Below are positions 62,599-64,000 of a stretch of DNA of 64,000 nt, one piece after another. The DNA comes from CBDHHC01 sp965263345. Lineage in GTDB: Bacteria > Pseudomonadota > Alphaproteobacteria > Rhizobiales > CBDHHC01. The stretch's first letter is position 1. Each line of letters begins with the position of its first letter. Both the position numbers and the translations under genes were made by a program. The stretch lies in contig CBDHHC010000014.1 of the NCBI GenBank assembly GCA_965263345.1, forward strand, positions 11,548 through 75,547, given 5' to 3'. A model generated the notes under the pieces. The model saw nothing but the letters and a program-made list of their open reading frames with translations, made no database searches and was not told the DNA's origin.

Positions 62599-64000
62599 CT
62601 ATTTTTTTTCCTCACTCCCAGCTTCAACCGCGCCAATCGCCTCCAGCAACTTATCATCATCCCCATACTCATGAATAATCTGATTGGCCATAAATGGCCC
62701 AGGGATCTTCTCCAAATCCAAGCCAGGCACATGAAGACAAATCAACTTCTCTTGTTTATTTGCACGATGTGTCTCATGCACAACCCATTCAGAATGAACA
62801 GAATGCCTCACTCCACAACACAACCACAGCCTTCGCCGCATCAATCCGCTGATTGATTACCTCGCGATACCATTGTCCACCCATAATCCCCTTATCAAAC
62901 CAGACTGTTTCACCCCGTGCTCGAAGCATATAATAAAGCGCTTCAATCTTATCATAATCCTTGCGCGAATAAGACAAAAACACATCCGCATGTTGCAAAT
63001 CAGGAGACACAGGAGCGGCTGACAATCACACGATCTATATCATAAAAATGTCCATCTGAGGCTCCTGGAAAGTCTTTTCGTTTCTGCCCTGCATATATGT
63101 TTGAACAATCTTATAAGTCAATCCAAACCTTCTTCATCGCCAATTCGCCCCATAGCCTAACTTGATCAACTCGCATATCTGGACGCAACAAAAGACGCTC
63201 CTCATATGGCAATTCTGGCATAGTGCTTCAAAGTCTGCTATTATTCCCTGTCTAATATGACTAAGGTAAGATTGCGCGTCAGCCCCTTTGACCTGAATAT
63301 CAATAACGTCCGTTCATGATAATCAGCTTTCGAACCAACGCCTCTGCATCTGTCCCAACATCAGGTCGCAACAAAACCCCATTCTGCCAGACCACATCTT
63401 GGTTTTTATACTGCGCAATATTCTGATAATGATCCACCATCAAAGCTGGCAACACATGCCGAGGCAAAAAACCCTTAAAATCAAATTGAAACGCCAGACT
63501 GTCCTGGACAATAAAATCATGCTCTGGCTGCTCTGGTTCAAGCAAAGCTGGTATCACTAACTGCTGCGTATCACGCGCCAGACGATACGCCACTCTGAAA
63601 TGCTACCATCGCATTGACAATCAACTGGCAATGATCAGGCGCATATGTTAAGGACTCGACCATTATCCTGATGCTTTGCCCCTTTAAGTATATTGCACAA
63701 CATCAGCCTCACTGATCCGCCCCTTGGCCGATTGCGCAAGCTCAGAATACATTATCGTATAAACCCCATAGGTCAGCCATCTTGCGGATTAAGCACATAA
63801 TTGGTCAGATAAGGCAATTTGGGAAAATGCATCACAATCCCAAGCTTATCAAACAGGTCTAACAACCCATCTCGCCCACCAACACCTTCCAGAGCCACAC
63901 CATGTTCAACACAAAGCTCATCAAACAACTCATGGGACAGAAAATCTTCCCCCTTCGCTTTGTCCTGAACCTCTTTCAGAACTTTAAATTTCTCAGAGGT
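62599..64000 (-). pseudogene. COR-TIR (ROCO-type) protein gene, frameshifted, 5' end outside window
   Basis: Read leftwards from the window edge, the minus strand encodes a COR domain (LLDLFDKLGIVMHFPKLPYL; LTYGVYTIMYSELAQSAKGR; AYRLARDTQQLVIPALLEP; FLPRHVLPALMVDHY; WQNGVLLRPDVG), then QVKGADAQSYLSHIRQGI and a TIR domain (ADVFLSYSRKDYDKIEALYY; GETVWFDKGIMGGQWYREVI; AKAVVVLWS; HSEWVVHETHRANKQEKL). The pieces are in different frames: breaks lie near 63765, 63690, 63600, 63300, 63050 and 62805. The Roc GTPase and any leucine-rich repeats should lie beyond 64000. Bacterial TIR proteins of this kind are often defence proteins; this copy is dead. Confidence 0.8.

Overview
The window comes from the chromosome of an AT-rich alphaproteobacterium, most likely Rhizobiales/Hyphomicrobiales-related. 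The evidence is a replication gene block (dnaA, dnaN, recF, gyrB) with rpsT upstream, a DnaA whose P-loop reads HSSVGLGKTH as in rhizobial DnaA, a PodJ-type polar organiser, a DivJ/PleC/PdhS-like soluble histidine kinase, a TauE plus TIGR02186 pair, a DUF992 protein, and TTAA-N7-TTAA sites of the CtrA type. No tRNA, rRNA or CRISPR array was found.

1-16 kb is a mixed housekeeping and transport region: the end of glyoxalase II, a DUF985 cupin, a NYN-domain protein, a histidine kinase, a SEC-C gene broken by two frameshifts, MarC, LdhA, an orphan fused ABC permease, DUF4337, acetoacetyl-CoA synthetase, an AsmA-like protein and a polyamine-type binding protein. 16-25 kb carries the TIGR02186/TauE pair, podJ, isoaspartyl peptidase and a lipoprotein alpha/beta hydrolase. 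25-35 kb is the replication block on the minus strand (dnaA to gyrB), then rhodanese, rpsT, a long hairpin that may be a structured RNA, and class I fumarase. 35-48 kb holds a DUF992-LysM protein, MsrAB, gamma-glutamyltransferase, a thiOSGE thiamine operon without thiC, a CHAD protein, a DUF2336 protein and a HerA-like ATPase with a GNAT enzyme. 48-55.6 kb is the alpha-2-macroglobulin/PBP1C pair, which handles periplasmic defence and peptidoglycan repair.

55.6-64 kb is an accessory region under decay. It contains two clusters of a structured multi-hairpin repeat whose stems change sequence but keep pairing, an IS200-type tnpA remnant, a ParDE-like module with an intact antitoxin and an interrupted toxin set between two copies of a 48-bp repeat, a zinc-peptidase homologue lacking the catalytic Glu of HExxH, a VOC/YafY divergent pair, an FkbM methyltransferase, a GST, and the frameshifted remains of a COR-TIR (ROCO-type) gene that runs off the right edge.

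The most unusual item is the repeat family at 55600-55950 and 59309-59543. The candidate small RNAs (15996-16098 and 33353-33492) and the regulatory sites at podJ, dnaA and rpsT come next. All assignments rest on reading the sequence; no database search was run.
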